DNA of 64,000 bases from Siphonodentalium dalli. Its lineage: Eukaryota; Mollusca; Scaphopoda; Gadilida; Siphonodentaliidae. A model generated the notes under the pieces. The model had not been told where the DNA came from. It was given only the letters and a program-made list of their open reading frames with translations, and made no database searches. Location of the stretch: assembly GCA_032622095.1 (NCBI GenBank), contig CP136069.1, positions 108,652,278 to 108,716,277 on the forward strand, read 5' to 3'. The position numbers were made by a program, and so were the translations under genes. This document shows positions 22,581 through 34,086 of this stretch, piece by piece; the stretch's first letter is position 1, and every line of letters begins with the position of its first letter.

Positions 22581-22987
22581 ATACATTTGCGACTGCTCAT
22601 GTTTTGTGTTGTATGGTACGTCGTATAATTAATGAACTCCTCTTGTAACGGACGATTCCGCCGGATATCCAGGAAATCAACGGCCACAAACTTCGAGATT
22701 CATATCGCGAAAATATAATAAACGATAATTAAGGGTGCCCTGGACATTGGGTGATTTCTCCATGTGTCATAGGTAATAATCAATGATGGACACCTTTTAG
22801 ACAGTCTTTTCGATGACAAATTGTCTGCATCATTCGAAATACAACTTGGACAATTATATTATAACAACACAATGCATATGCCGCAAGTATAACAGATACC
22901 AATTCCCTTTATTCCGGCTTATCCATTTGCTATAGCTTTCTTATAGTGTACTTTTGCATCAACGTGTAGTACAAGACAAGTTTTAGA
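22581..22987. repeat. 407-bp flanking direct repeat of the complete LINE, copy 2
   Basis: Same sequence and length as 15990-16396, located directly after the AT tail. After it, the sequence continues with CAACGAATAAG instead of the LINE 5' end, so this copy is followed by what should be the original downstream flank. Confidence 0.9.
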
Positions 22988-23081
22988 CAACGAATAAGAA
23001 TTATGATCAGCAAATGGGCCATTCTCCGGAAAAGTGCGAAACAGGACCGGCCTACCATACTCGTCCAAAACAAACTCTTAC

Positions 23082-23160
23082 AGATCACGCTAAATTTAAT
23101 TTCCCCATAAATTAGAAGTGTATCAAAATCTAAGAAAGCATCCTCTATGGCGGCCACCAT
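23082..23160 (-). other. Possible first coding exon (weak)
   Basis: On the minus strand, an ATG at 23160-23158 in an AAAATGGTGGCCGCC context opens a frame of about 26 codons (MVAAIEDAFLDFDTLLIYGE...). It is followed by a donor-like GTAAGAG at 23081-23075. I recognise no domain. ATGGCGGCC-like motifs are common in repeats of this window, so chance is likely. If it were real, the LINE would lie in its first intron. Confidence 0.15.
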
Positions 23161-23435
23161 TTTATGAATTAGTAAACGGACATACGAACAATTCAATAAG
23201 AGTCCCCAGTATAGTATATTGTATTGTTTTGTAATGACTATATAGAAGAACATTTCCGATCAGACAGGAGTTTCACCATTCAGAAATCTTATCAATTGGT
23301 GCCATAATAGATGATGACTTAAGTGTCAGATGCATGTTTTGCCTAAATTTCCTGGTATATGTCTAAATGTATTTGCTAAAAATCTGTCAGGAATTTCTTT
23401 CGGAAATTTGGTATAAGCGATTATTGTGACACAAT

Positions 23436-24145
23436 GGCTGCGGACACACGTATCACAGTAGCGATGGCATAGTAGGTGTGACAATTTATTATGGTGGAGT
23501 TTGGTGACAATTGGTCGTCACAATTAATATGCCATATAGCTGGCCATGTCGCCCGCTGCATATTCGCACAATGAGTCTTCCAAAGTTCGTTATGATCAGC
23601 CTTTTTCTTGTTTTGGTCCTTGTATATATTGTTCGCTTTGTTTATTCCAGATACTTTCTCTCAGCTACATTTCTCCCAACAATTCCGACACAGCTTCATC
23701 GGCCCACATGATAATGTTAGCGGAATTATGCGTAGAACTAAACGTCGCAAAATTAAAAATGCAATTGGGGAACTGTCTTAATACGCATGAAATTAATATA
23801 AGTAGATAAACATGCAGTGAGATCATGTCAATAAAATACTACGTGCATGATATGTAAGTGAATGAGGGATTGCCATGGTCAAACACAATTCTGGACGATC
23901 GATCGTGCAATTATATTATATCGTAGATAATACAATGTAGCAAAACGTAATGAGTAGAGATCAACCTTGGTGAAACGCAATGGGTTAATTGGTCGAGTCG
24001 ACTCATTGTGCGGAAACTCAGCGGGCAACACGGCGAGCTATAATATGGCACATAATTATGACGATCAATTGTCACCAAACTCCACCATAATAAATTGTCA
24101 CACCTACTATATGGCATCGCTACTGTAATACGGGTGTCCGCAGCC
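23436..24145. mobile_element. MITE with ~145-bp terminal inverted repeats
   Basis: The left arm from GGCTGCGGACACACGTATCA to about 23575 is the reverse complement, with few differences, of the right arm from about 24000 to TGTCCGCAGCC at 24145. Shared internal blocks include GACAATTTATTATGGTGGAG and CGCACAATGAGTC. AAT precedes the left end and follows the right end, possibly as a short target duplication. The middle encodes nothing I recognise. Confidence 0.75.
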
Positions 24146-24540
24146 AATATGTAAGAACTATCGACCCATTGGATAGTATAACATCATTTACTTCACTTTT
24201 ATGACAAATATTTAAAATTTCACTGTTTTCCGGTTCCAAGAACCTCTGTAAAATAGATTGTTTTCAAACGTACAGTTCATATATCCATGATATCCAGTCT
24301 GATATATATCCAGACTCCGTCTCATTACTTTCATCTATATATTGATTGAAATGAAACACGGTCTGAGTTTTGTTAGACAGCATGATATCATAACATAACA
24401 CAAATATGTCGGCAACAAGTCGCAATAAATTTTAGCCCAAGTTACGTAATATGAAATATAATTTGAAGTTTTCACGCGTTGCAAGCTGTCTGTTCACAGT
24501 TTATGTATGTACGCGGTATTAGGTTGTTACTCGTCGAAAT

Positions 24541-24735
24541 GATATCTGATGTTCCAAAGTTCCGAATCAAGTCTTTCTTTGAAGGTTTTCAGGTCTTCCG
24601 AATCTACCACGAACTGTGATAAATCGCTCCAATGAAGCACCACTCAGTCTGCAAAGAAGTGCAAATGGGTGTCTTTGTTGCATCTATTGGGGTGTAATTT
24701 GTGAGTGTGGTCCCTCATTCCCGAATCGTATACCA
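24541..24735 (-). pseudogene. LINE ORF2 C-terminal remnant
   Basis: Minus-strand translation gives MRDHTHKLHPNRCNKDTHLH, FFAD, a stop, then VVLHWSDLSQFVVDSEDLKT and FKERLDSELWNIRYHFDE before the terminal stop at about 24541. The pattern 'R.H..KL...RC....HFF..R...W..L...VV...L..FK..LD' is characteristic of the C-terminus of CR1-type LINE polyproteins. One in-frame stop and the absence of all catalytic domains mark it as a decayed 3' fragment. It is unrelated to the C-terminus of the 16-23 kb LINE. Confidence 0.65.
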
Positions 24736-24739
24736 TCTG

Positions 24740-25430
24740 GAACATAGACATATCTGAAGATCGTGAGAATGATGAGAGGAGACTTAATTTTTCTTGATTC
24801 GTGACATTTAATAATTATTTACAATTAGAAAGGCAACTACCCATAAATAATTTTCTATATTCGAGAATGTTCATGTCACGAATGTTGATAAATGAAACAT
24901 TGTTCAGAGATAAGGGCTGGTTCGTGTGTTGATAACTAAATTAAAGCTGACCACCATATCTCTTAACACTGCGGCCTAATTCCAGTTGACCGCTCCCTGC
25001 TTGATGGGACCACAGTTGTTCCCATTGGGCTGTAGTACGTGTGACTGCTTTATTCTTCATTATAATATATGGGTGTATGATTCTATATTATGTTATTAAA
25101 ATCTAACTCAACATTATGATACAAATGAAGACTCCTTGCATAGAGCCAATGCAATATTAAGCTATGTTGTGTGAAATAATTTCACTGAAATTACTATTAT
25201 TCGAGCAGTTCTTGGTACCCAAATGGACAAAAACAAAAATTATATTTCCAACCTCTCAAATGTATTAAAATCCATTGTTTTTATCGTCTCTTAATAATTT
25301 CTCAGATTATATATACAATGAAGATGATGATAAGTGAAATTCAAGATTTTCGCCAGATAGATCCAGAGAAATTCTTTGTTGAAAATATCTTACCATTTTG
25401 GGCTAGATTTATGCAACCGTGCGTTTCCCC
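24740..25430 (-). mobile_element. Diverged, truncated copy of the TTAA element at 55707-56662
   Basis: Reverse-complement similarity to 55710-56420 is seen in several blocks: the end GCAACCGTGCGTTTCCCC followed by TTAA at 25431-25434, GAATTTCTTTGTTGAAAAT (TTTTCAACAAAGAATTTCTC in the other copy), the ACCACCATATCTCTTAACAC block, and ACTGCTTTATTCTTCATTAT. The other terminus is not found; homology stops near 24755, at the LINE remnant. Non-coding. Confidence 0.6.
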
Positions 25431-25434
25431 TTAA

Positions 25435-26109
25435 CCACCACACGGTCACAAACTTCCGCACAGATGCGCCACTAAGGATTGTAGTTGATGGTAAAAAGAA
25501 TCAATCTCACAATTTAGAAGTCTTCAGTAACTGTTCCAATGGTTTCACCTTGTTTGCTCTGATAGTTGATTGTATATATCACATATTAATTTGGCTTTTT
25601 AATTCTAATATTTGGAATGGAGTAGCATAGCGTCATACATTAATCTAAAATTGGTGAGCAGCATTTGCCTCTCTTCGCGGGCAGGTATTCATTCACAAGT
25701 ATTACATGGCTCTGATACAATCGCAACTTCTCGGATTATCGTTCTTGCAGAAATAGTATATTTGCGTATATACGGAAATCACCGAGGTTTGCCGATTGCA
25801 TGGGCTCTGATGTTGAATCAATCAATTAGCGCTCAGTGACTAAATGTCATCAATGGCTCCGATGACGACATGTTGACCATACACTATACAGAGACAAGGG
25901 CATATCTTAAATTCATTTCTAATTAACCCATTTTCATTGATTAAGATTCATACTATGTGGAACTATGCAATTTCAGCAATGTGACACTTAAATATGACAC
26001 TTCCATGTTTTCTGGACAAACACAAATTACTCTACAAATTACTCACAATATCATGGCATTTATAAAAGTGTTTAGTTGCACCACGCTGACTTACTCTGAG
26101 TTACTCTGA
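25435..26109. other. Non-coding stretch, no gene seen
   Basis: Two overlapping short frames (about 25376-25839) have no motif that I recognise and start inside the flanking transposon copy. I see no repeat structure. Confidence 0.4.
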
Positions 26110-26790
26110 AACTACAGTTTGATGAAATGTTATTTATGTAGTCATAACAATAATATAAAATATACCACTGCGATATACCGTTTTCTTGATTTTCGTATGG
26201 CAGTTCAGTAAGTGTTAAAATTAAAATCGGCCACCATGTTGGATGCCATCTTGTATTTTGATACTCTTAATTATAACAGTGCATATGGATGGAAATTCGC
26301 ATCTGACACTTCTTATGTGTGATTGATATTAAATAAAACCAAATACGTCGCATTATTCACCATTATTGGTTCCTATTGCCAGTGATGGCTTTATTTTGAA
26401 TTGTATGGCACTGGGGAGGCCGGTTATATTTTTGCCTATTATCTCAACATTTGTGGGTATATTTATTGTAATAAGGTTTACATTTTTAGGTAGGAAATGC
26501 TCCACCCCCAAACGATAACATATGGGTGCTATACGTCCAACGATCTATTTTTTGTGCCGAGTTGACGAGTGACAGTTTGTCTGAATAGTCATGATTCTGT
26601 TATTTGCGAAAACTCACAAATAGTCTTACCACACATAGCTTCCGCCAATTCAGATAAGGCCACGAATCATTTTCGTAAATGATATATAGATTTACCTTCC
26701 ATAAAACGTTGGTTACACATTTTTCTACCAATGTACATGCTGGGGTATCTCGAAAACTAAGGCCCAATTTGGATTTGACCGCTCACAATA
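26110..26790. repeat. Second copy of the 4.2-5.7 kb dispersed repeat (one unit)
   Basis: Matches 4800-5690 in the same orientation: GTAGTCATAACAATAATATA, TTTCGTATGGCAGTTCAGTA, the 'GGATGCCATCTTG' block, GACAGTTTGTCTGAATAGTC and GGTATCTCGAAAACTAAGGC. It contains a single ~350-bp unit rather than two or three. Confidence 0.6.
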
Positions 26791-26799
26791 TACACAGCG

Positions 26800-26965
26800 C
26801 ATTTGCAAAATTGGCTGCAAAAAGCGCCGCGAGTCAAACACCGACAAGGCCCTCTTTTCCCCACTCCTCCTTGCACATATTCTTGCACTTCGTGAACTTG
26901 CAACGATAGGATCATGCTGGAATGACGAGCCAAACACTTTTTTGCCCATCGCTTTCTTCTTCCAT
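26800..26965 (-). pseudogene. Cysteine-rich coding remnant, frameshifted
   Basis: One minus-strand frame reads FTKCKNMCKEEWGKEG and the adjoining frame GKRGPCRCLTRGAFCSQFCK. Joined across a frame change they give a spaced Cys series (C..C...C.C...C...C.C). This resembles the remnant at 35.3 kb (CPCLDAGTFCSRGCKCG). I do not know the family; short Cys-rich segments of this kind are familiar from uncharacterised invertebrate proteins. The frame break and lack of a start suggest a dead fragment, though a spliced exon cannot be excluded. Confidence 0.4.
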
Positions 26966-26999
26966 TTAGAGATATAGTAGATGAATCAACAGGTTCTAT

Positions 27000-28470
27000 A
27001 TCTGCAGTGCTATAGGATCTATAGGCTTCTCCAGCCATGCAATAATACTGTCGCAGGAATTAATGCGAGGTAATGTTTCTATTTATAGATATAAGCCGAC
27101 TGCCGTTATAGAATTCGGCGGATAGTTATAACATAGCCAAATTATGACATATCCACTTTAAGTTGGGGATTGGGGGAGATACCAAGTCCTGATTATCACT
27201 TATTTTGCTTTATATAGTCCAAAAATTCTCAAATGTAGCTCAGGGAAGAATCCAGAGATAATTTGGGGACACCTGTTTCCAGCAGAGGATATGTAGCGGT
27301 ATCCCAATATAACTTTAAAATACGGCTTCTACACCGAACCAACACAGATACAGACGCATATATTATAAATAGGACATAATATTTCTGATTAAAAAATTCA
27401 ACATGCAAATGAAGGCTGTATTGCAACTGCAGATTTTTTAATACAGCGCTTATTGTTGAATTGCCTTGAAAATTCAGGTTGATTCAATACTGTCCACTGG
27501 GAATTTGGGCTTCTCAAGTTTGGGCACCCATACCTGTAACAGCTATCAAAACAGCCCTGGAAATTTCCCTGATGTAGCTTCTGCGTGAGTGGGGGGGGGG
27601 GGATTATAATCAGCCTGCTCATACTTGGGTAGCACCCATCCATCCAAACACCAACACAATCAACTCAATAAAGTTAATTTCTCACCATTTCATGACTATA
27701 TAAAGCAATAATAAGCAATAAAATCATAAGTTTATTTTTTCTCATATGTAGCTACTAGGTGGTAATTGGATACTCAGGTCCTTCCCCCCCCCCCCCCCCA
27801 TGACATGGAGATGGGGAATGAGTAATTTTGGGGTCATTCGGCTACATTAGTTGGGTCGTTCGGCCGTTTTTGTCAGATCATTGTGAAATTTGTCATGGAT
27901 GAGATCGAGTCATTTTTTGGTTATTCGGCCAAAATCATGGCTGATGGTCAAAAACTCAAAATGGACAAAATGAATTTTTATTCCAAACCAATTGCAGCAC
28001 ATCTCACACCATATCATATGTCATCTTATATGATGCACATTCTTTATTCAATATTCCAATGATGTTATAGATATTCTTTTCTGACAGAAAAGTATTTAAA
28101 AATGTATGCCGTTTCATGTTAAACCAAAAATTAAATCAACTTTTCTTATATTTCAGATCAGTTGTTCATGCACTTGTAGCCCAGTCCATGCACAGAATAT
28201 AAATAGAAGGAATGAAAGAATGATTGAGACCGATGGGTGTCAGCATGGTTTGAGGATTGCACCACTAGAATATTGACAGGTACATACATGTACATTAGAA
28301 TTCTGAGAGCGGACATTTGAAACATTTTTTTGTTATAACTGATGTAGTTTATATCTACAGCTCAGCTTGTCAAAGGTTCTTTACTAAATACTCAGTGACA
28401 AGTAGTTCCCTTAGGATATTTTCTATCTGTTGGTGTATCCTGAATTCCCTCCAAATGAATAATAGACATA
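27000..28470. other. Non-coding stretch with a diverged tandem-family fragment
   Basis: No gene recognised. About 27800-27960 is related in reverse orientation to the tandem array at 9590-9680 (CCAAAATTACTC.TTCCC, ATGACAAATTTCACAATGAT). A poly(G) run near 27592 and a poly(C) run near 27785 stand out. Confidence 0.45.
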
Positions 28471-28640
28471 CAGTAATGCCCTCAGTAATCGACCTCTTAA
28501 CCAAAGCAGAATTATGGGTAACTTTTCAGGATTTAGTCGGAAATATGGCTCTCGGGAGAGCTTTCCGATGAATGGCAACAAGCCATATTTCCGACTAAAT
28601 CCTGAAAAGTTACCCATAATTCTGCTTTGGTTAAGAAGTT
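28471..28640. mobile_element. pogo-like hairpin MITE, copy 4 (right end lost)
   Basis: Begins CAGTAATGCCCTCAGTAATC after TA at 28469-28470. The arms pair through AGCAGAATTATGGGTAACTT and GCCATATTTCCGACTAAATC to GCTTTGGTTAAGAAGTT near 28640, where the expected GATTA...CATTACTG terminus is missing. The right tip has been deleted or replaced. Confidence 0.7.
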
Positions 28641-30520
28641 AAAAGGCACCACTCAACAGACATTTCCGTCACTAGAAATATATATTGTGGGACAAAAATA
28701 TTACGATGTTTAGAACACAATTTATTTGGCAGTGGCACATGTATTTTATGTGATTCAATATCTAGGGATGAATATATGAGACAGCATATATGTTTCTTTC
28801 ATGTTTTGATGATAACTGCACTTATATAATCATGTTATCAAAACAAGTTTCATAAAATGTCTGTTGTTGTAACAAATTTTGTCTGAGGGAGAGTGACCTC
28901 ATATTCAATTCTTCACTAATATATAACATTGCTGGTGGATTGATATTACAAGAATTGTTATTTTATAATTTTAATGAGAATAACAATTAAACTAAACTGA
29001 AAGTTATTGTCTTTTGCACTGTTTGTTGGCCTCGACTGAAACTATTCACTTTTTCTGGTTACTAACATTCAAGATCTGCTATCCAAAACTTGACGCCAAT
29101 TCCAGTGAGTCACACACTCCATGAGTTAGGCAGCACCAGTCTCCTTTATATAGTGATGTTGGTTTCTATAACATAAAATATTGTTATCGTTCTATTATAG
29201 GTTCTAATGGAGAGAGAGATGTAGATATGGCTGGAAGGACAAGACTCCAAGTAATTGCACAACTGCAGTTCATTAAACACACTTGAATTTAGCGAATTGC
29301 CACATGTACAATCATTACATTCTTACAATGTTACCAGCAGTTTTGTGAAGTAACACAATAATGACAATGATATTGAAAAAGATATATTGCTATGTTCGAT
29401 GCACTTTCTCAGCAATGCCATGAAGAAAATCTCATTCCTGATTAACATGCAGATCAAGCAATGGTTGTTAGTTCAAATGATGTCATACTGTGCTTTTCAA
29501 TTTAAACTGTGTCCATCTTGGTTATCGGAATGATTCTGGAAGAGAAAGCTCTATGGCTGAGATGATATAATTGTCTACAACAAATTAAATATGCTATATA
29601 TTTTTGGAATAAATATACATGTACCATATACATGTACGATATTTAAATACTAGTACACATCTTTTCATTTAGGAATTCTGATTCCTTATTCATGCCCAAT
29701 ACTGACTGAACTACTAGGATCCCCTGTATATCAATTGTATACATGTACCTTACTCATATTTGAATTTGTGCAGTACTATGTTTCGCTCTATTTTAAATTC
29801 TGAGCGACTTCTAAACTTACAAATATTTTTGTATATGATGACAATTTCAGTTCTTCATTATCGCTGAAAATACTTGTGCATATTAAAGATCATCTTGACA
29901 AAAATTCCTTCAGTCTGGAATATATATGTTTATATTTTAGAAGAAATTCAACTTAAAATATCTAACCATGATTTAGCTATACACATGTGAATAATAAATG
30001 CACACTAACGAAAAATAGTACAATGTACTGCACAAATTTAAATATGACTGAAGAATATATTCTATAATCAGGATACTTTGACCCTGAGAATGTGACAAAA
30101 GTAAAAACAGTCTATATACCACATCATATATTTTTACTTCAGCAGATAATTGTAGTCTCTGGGATTAATATAAAAAAGTCAAATTTTTTCACCAAAAAAA
30201 GTCATTATCACTAATATTGGTATTAGTTAGTAGTTTAATCTCTTTAATATATCAACAAAAGTAGATTATATAGAAATATGTTTTTATCCCAAAAGTCATT
30301 GATTTATGGCTACATATACAGCTACATGTACATTGTACCAGTCAGTGCTGATTGTTGATGTTACTAAAGATCTGCATGCAAAATACAATAATAATTTATG
30401 CTTATCATTATGGTACTCACATTATTACATTCTAATGATTTGTCCTGATGAGTTAACCACATCTCTCGTTCTCCATCATTAATATAGTCTGAAAATAGAA
30501 ATGTATAAAGGTAGTGAATC
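28641..30520. other. Non-coding stretch, no gene or repeat seen
   Basis: AT-rich sequence without an ORF of interest; only short simple motifs such as ACATGTAC repeats. Confidence 0.45.
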
Positions 30521-30630
30521 TCGGGGAGAGCTTTCTGATGAATGGCAACAAGCCACATTTCTGACTAAATCCTGAAATGTTACCCATACTTCTGCTTTGG
30601 TTAAGAGGTCGATTACTTAGGGCATTACTG
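30521..30630. mobile_element. pogo-like MITE, solitary right half
   Basis: GAGAGCTTTCTGATGAATGG through GGCATTACTG, followed by TA at 30631-30632, equals the right half of the other copies. The left arm is absent, so the hairpin cannot form. Confidence 0.7.
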
Positions 30631-30632
30631 TA

Positions 30633-31657
30633 TAACTTGGCTAATTTAACCCAACATCTGCCTCACAAGTTCACAACTTATTATACTGATACTGTGACTT
30701 GTTAAATCCATCAAATTATCACTCTCTGTGAGTCCAATAGCTATTCACCTAATTAAACATTATATTTACCAGTCATGGTCCTTGCTGGTTTAAAGCATGG
30801 ACACAAAACATATGTTTCAAGCATTTGTGACCAGGAAGTAATATTTAAAACAACTATCAGTTGTGTTAATCTAACATATTCATGATTTAGGTCCAGTGCA
30901 CCTTCTATGACCATACATGATGGGACAGGTCACAGGACCTCATTTTTAAAGATTTTTCAAACTCTACCCACAAGACGAGAACATTAGGGAGCCATAGCAA
31001 CCATTTATTCACACAAATTATGGTTCAATCAATGCCTAGGACATCCCCCATGCCAGAAATACAGATACAAAAATATCTGCCACAAGGGCTTCCAGTGCAT
31101 CCATGCACAGTTGCATATAAATCAGAATAATAGAGTTCACATGAATTTTGAAAGGGAAAAAACACATAGAAATCCATATACATTGATATATGGACTATAT
31201 TTTGAAAGGGAAATTCATTATATGTTGAAAAATGTAAAACTTTTGTTTATACTCGCACAATGATCAGATAAATTATGTGCACTTTAGAGGTAACCTTGCA
31301 CTATTATCAAGGCTAATTAACATAACCCTAGATATTTTCATGTATTTAAGATTCATCAGCCATGTTTGGGTTTCAGCCATTTCAAAATTTCAGATCTACT
31401 AGACTTATGCTTATTTTCAAACTGATTTAAGATCTTTTTAGTTCATAAATTTATTTCGGCATGTGTTGCAACAATAATAATTGGTACATGTAGCAACCTG
31501 AACATTTGTCACATGACTGATATTTAGAGAAATGTCTGTTTTCAACCTTATTTGAGCTGATTTTTGTCAAAATTGTCTATATTTGACCCACAGTGTGCAG
31601 CGGTGTGTGTATTCCTAGAGTATGTGGGACCCGAATTCACATTTACCAGTATTAGCT
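30633..31657. other. Non-coding stretch, no feature seen
   Basis: No ORF, inverted terminus or tandem repeat recognised. Confidence 0.4.
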
Positions 31658-31928
31658 GATAAAATGGTATGACATAAATGGTATCAGTGTGGGCAATGCC
31701 GTCACTTATTATACCCTTGGCTGTCTTAAGCGAAATAATGGTTCGCTTAATAAGAGTAATCCATTCTCATGAATTAGACTGAAGCACAATTCACTCACAC
31801 ATAGTTCAGACATGCTCTTTCAGAATTCCGCTCAAGTTGAAACCTTTGACATAGTAATCTCAGTCTTTGAGTCAACTAATAGGGGAAGGCTCCACACACT
31901 GATACCATTTATGTCATACCATTTTATC
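31658..31928. mobile_element. Short MITE with perfect 34-bp TIRs
   Basis: GATAAAATGGTATGACATAA at 31658 continues to GTATCAGTGTG. Its exact reverse complement, starting CACACTGATACC, ends CATTTTATC at 31928. The 271-bp element is non-coding. I could not identify a target duplication with confidence. The identical TIRs imply that it is fairly recent. Confidence 0.7.
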
Positions 31929-32795
31929 CAATGTGAGAGAGGTAAAACAAACAATGGTGGTTAAGGGTAACTGAATTATGATTTACCATAATACAATGAT
32001 ACTTCAGAGCAATATATTTATGCTTAAAGCTTAATTGAATTGTTTTATCATAATTAGCTTATATCAGTAAATGTGCATTAACTTTGCATATACTCTGGAA
32101 TTTTTTTTCAACTGGTACCTATATCTTTCCAATTGTTGGAAAATTAAAAACTGAAACCCCTTTATTGGAGGATGTGTTAACATTTATTAACTGACTATGC
32201 TTAGCATATATGATTTATGCAGCACAATAAATTAGCTTATCCTGAAGCATGATTGGGTTCTTCGGCTATCTTACCTCGGGTATAATGGTATAAGCTGATG
32301 CAAAGATTGTAGGCGGAGCAGGGGGATGGGGGTAGTCAAAAATTTGCAGGAAGGAATGAATTTGTTTTTGCATCTGGCATTTTCGGGGACCCATCACCAC
32401 CAAACCTGCAAAACCAATATGTTTTTTACTCCCAATTTGTTTACATCCACCTCCCAAATTTCACTAAATTTGGTTCAAAACTGAATAAAGCTGTACTGAT
32501 ATTACTCATATGACTGGGAATGATCTATTTCATTTAGTTCAAATAACAGTTTAACCTGTTTCAGAAGCTGTTTTGATGGAAATAAACATAGTCACATCAC
32601 TCTATCAGACTTGGGTACTTTAGGTCTTGCCAGAGATCATCTTAGTTGATAGACAAGCAAATAATTCACTGATTGGCTTGATGCACTGATGACAGATATT
32701 TTTTACCCATTGATAGTCAGATACTTTCTATCCGTTGATAGTGACATTTAATGTCAGTTGCTCGCTCATTTTCCATTCACACAATGATCTATGCA
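31929..32795. other. Non-coding stretch, no feature seen
   Basis: No gene recognised. A minus-strand frame near 32266-32457 is proline-rich by chance over a GGGGG-containing stretch. Confidence 0.4.
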
Positions 32796-32798
32796 TTA

Positions 32799-34083
32799 GG
32801 CCTAAAAAAAAATATGTCTGTTTCCGCTAACCCGACCGACCCTATTTTAAACCCCCGACCCTAAACTTTTTATTGCCATTGCACACAAAAATAATTTGAC
32901 CAAAAAAAAAAAAATTTAATTAAATTTTTTTTTTTTTTTAAATTTAGGTCCCAATTCATATCATAACAAGATGCAAAACATTTATATATTTATATATATT
33001 GACATAAGAAATTTAAGTTTACAAAAAGTTTTAAGTTTAACAGTTGGAATCATACTGTAAAGTATGTTTGGCTTTATCTAGCTTTCATCTGTGAAAACTT
33101 CAAATAATTTGAGTTCAGGTACCGGTATGTTATCATTCAGCGTTCAGACTTCAGTATTTCAATCAATTACAGCACAGGAACATTAACAATTTGATCAAAT
33201 CAACCTGGTTATCAAGTGGGATCTCATAATACCAAATGAAAAATTAACATAGAGATTAGTACCATATATAGTCATTACTACCTTAATACATGTACATTGT
33301 TTCTGTACTACATGTACATGTAGTATTTCTGTACTACATGTCCTACATGTACATGTAGTATATTATGTACGGTATGTGTCTCACTTGAATTTTATAAAAT
33401 AGCCTATTTATGAATTAGAGTGATAATAGCAAGTCTCATTTCAAGCAGGATAAGCATAATCCATTGAACCAAAAGATATCTGACAATAACTTATAAGCAT
33501 TTCCAATCCATACATATATAAAAAAGTTCCAAAGTTATACTTGAGAAACTTGATCAAATTGGCCTCTCAGTAAAATTCAAAATACTAACTCAAAGAGCCT
33601 TAGATTAGCTCTAAATGCAATGGATTTTCAAAACATTTCCAGGGGGAAAACCCCCACCATCATTCATCAGGGGGTCACCTTTCTCAAGCATTCCTTCGCT
33701 CAGGCCTTCAGGTTATGCCTTCGGCATATCATTGCCCAAAAATACCTAGATCCTTCACTGAATGTGGAGGAGAAGGTGGTGTTGTGAAGCCATCCTTAAG
33801 AGATCGGTACAAGACAGTCACTCCAATATGTGAACAGTGCAGTGGTGCTGGACTGACTCCAGTTGTCGCCAGACCATATGGGAAATATTAGGATTATCAA
33901 AGACTATATTAGTATATAGACTAGTATATCTGTAAATAAGCATATGTAAGATTGAATATTATTCAGTTATTTATAAAGATACTGGAAAAAAAAAAGTTAA
34001 CAACAAAAAAAGTTAAGCCTACCTACCTACCCTAATTTTTTTTAGCTCGTTAGCGGAAACAAAGGTATTTTTTTTTTTAGGCC
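32799..34083. mobile_element. Harbinger-like element flanked by TTA, longer relative of 173-1064
   Basis: Ends GGCCTAAAAAAAAATATG... and ...TTTTTTAGGCC with TTA outside both (32796-32798, 34084-34086). Subterminal TTTCCGCTAAC is inverted near 32820 and 34050. The CCTACCTACCTACCCTAA motif near 34018 is shared with the copy at 173-1064. A 3-bp TTA duplication points to PIF/Harbinger. It carries an internal segment (33700-33891) with some coding character. Confidence 0.6.
33700..33891 (+). pseudogene. Short coding-like remnant with paired cysteines
   Basis: An open plus-strand frame of about 63 codons has no start and ends TAG at about 33889-33891. It contains HCPKIPRSFTECGGEGG, VKPSLRDRYKTVTPICEQCS and GAGLTPVVARPYGKY. 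The CPK...TEC and ICEQC pairs could ligate zinc. I do not recognise the family. It lies inside a TTA-flanked element, so it may be captured or may be part of that element's own gene. Chance is possible because it is short. Confidence 0.3.
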
Positions 34084-34086
34084 TTA

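Noticed and set aside
15990-22987. Interpreting the 407-bp repeats as LTRs of an LTR retrotransposon
   Set aside because: The enclosed proteins are an ORF1 and an APE-endonuclease/RT ORF2. There is no gag-pol, protease, RNase H, integrase, primer-binding site or polypurine tract, and the LINE tail lies inside the downstream repeat.
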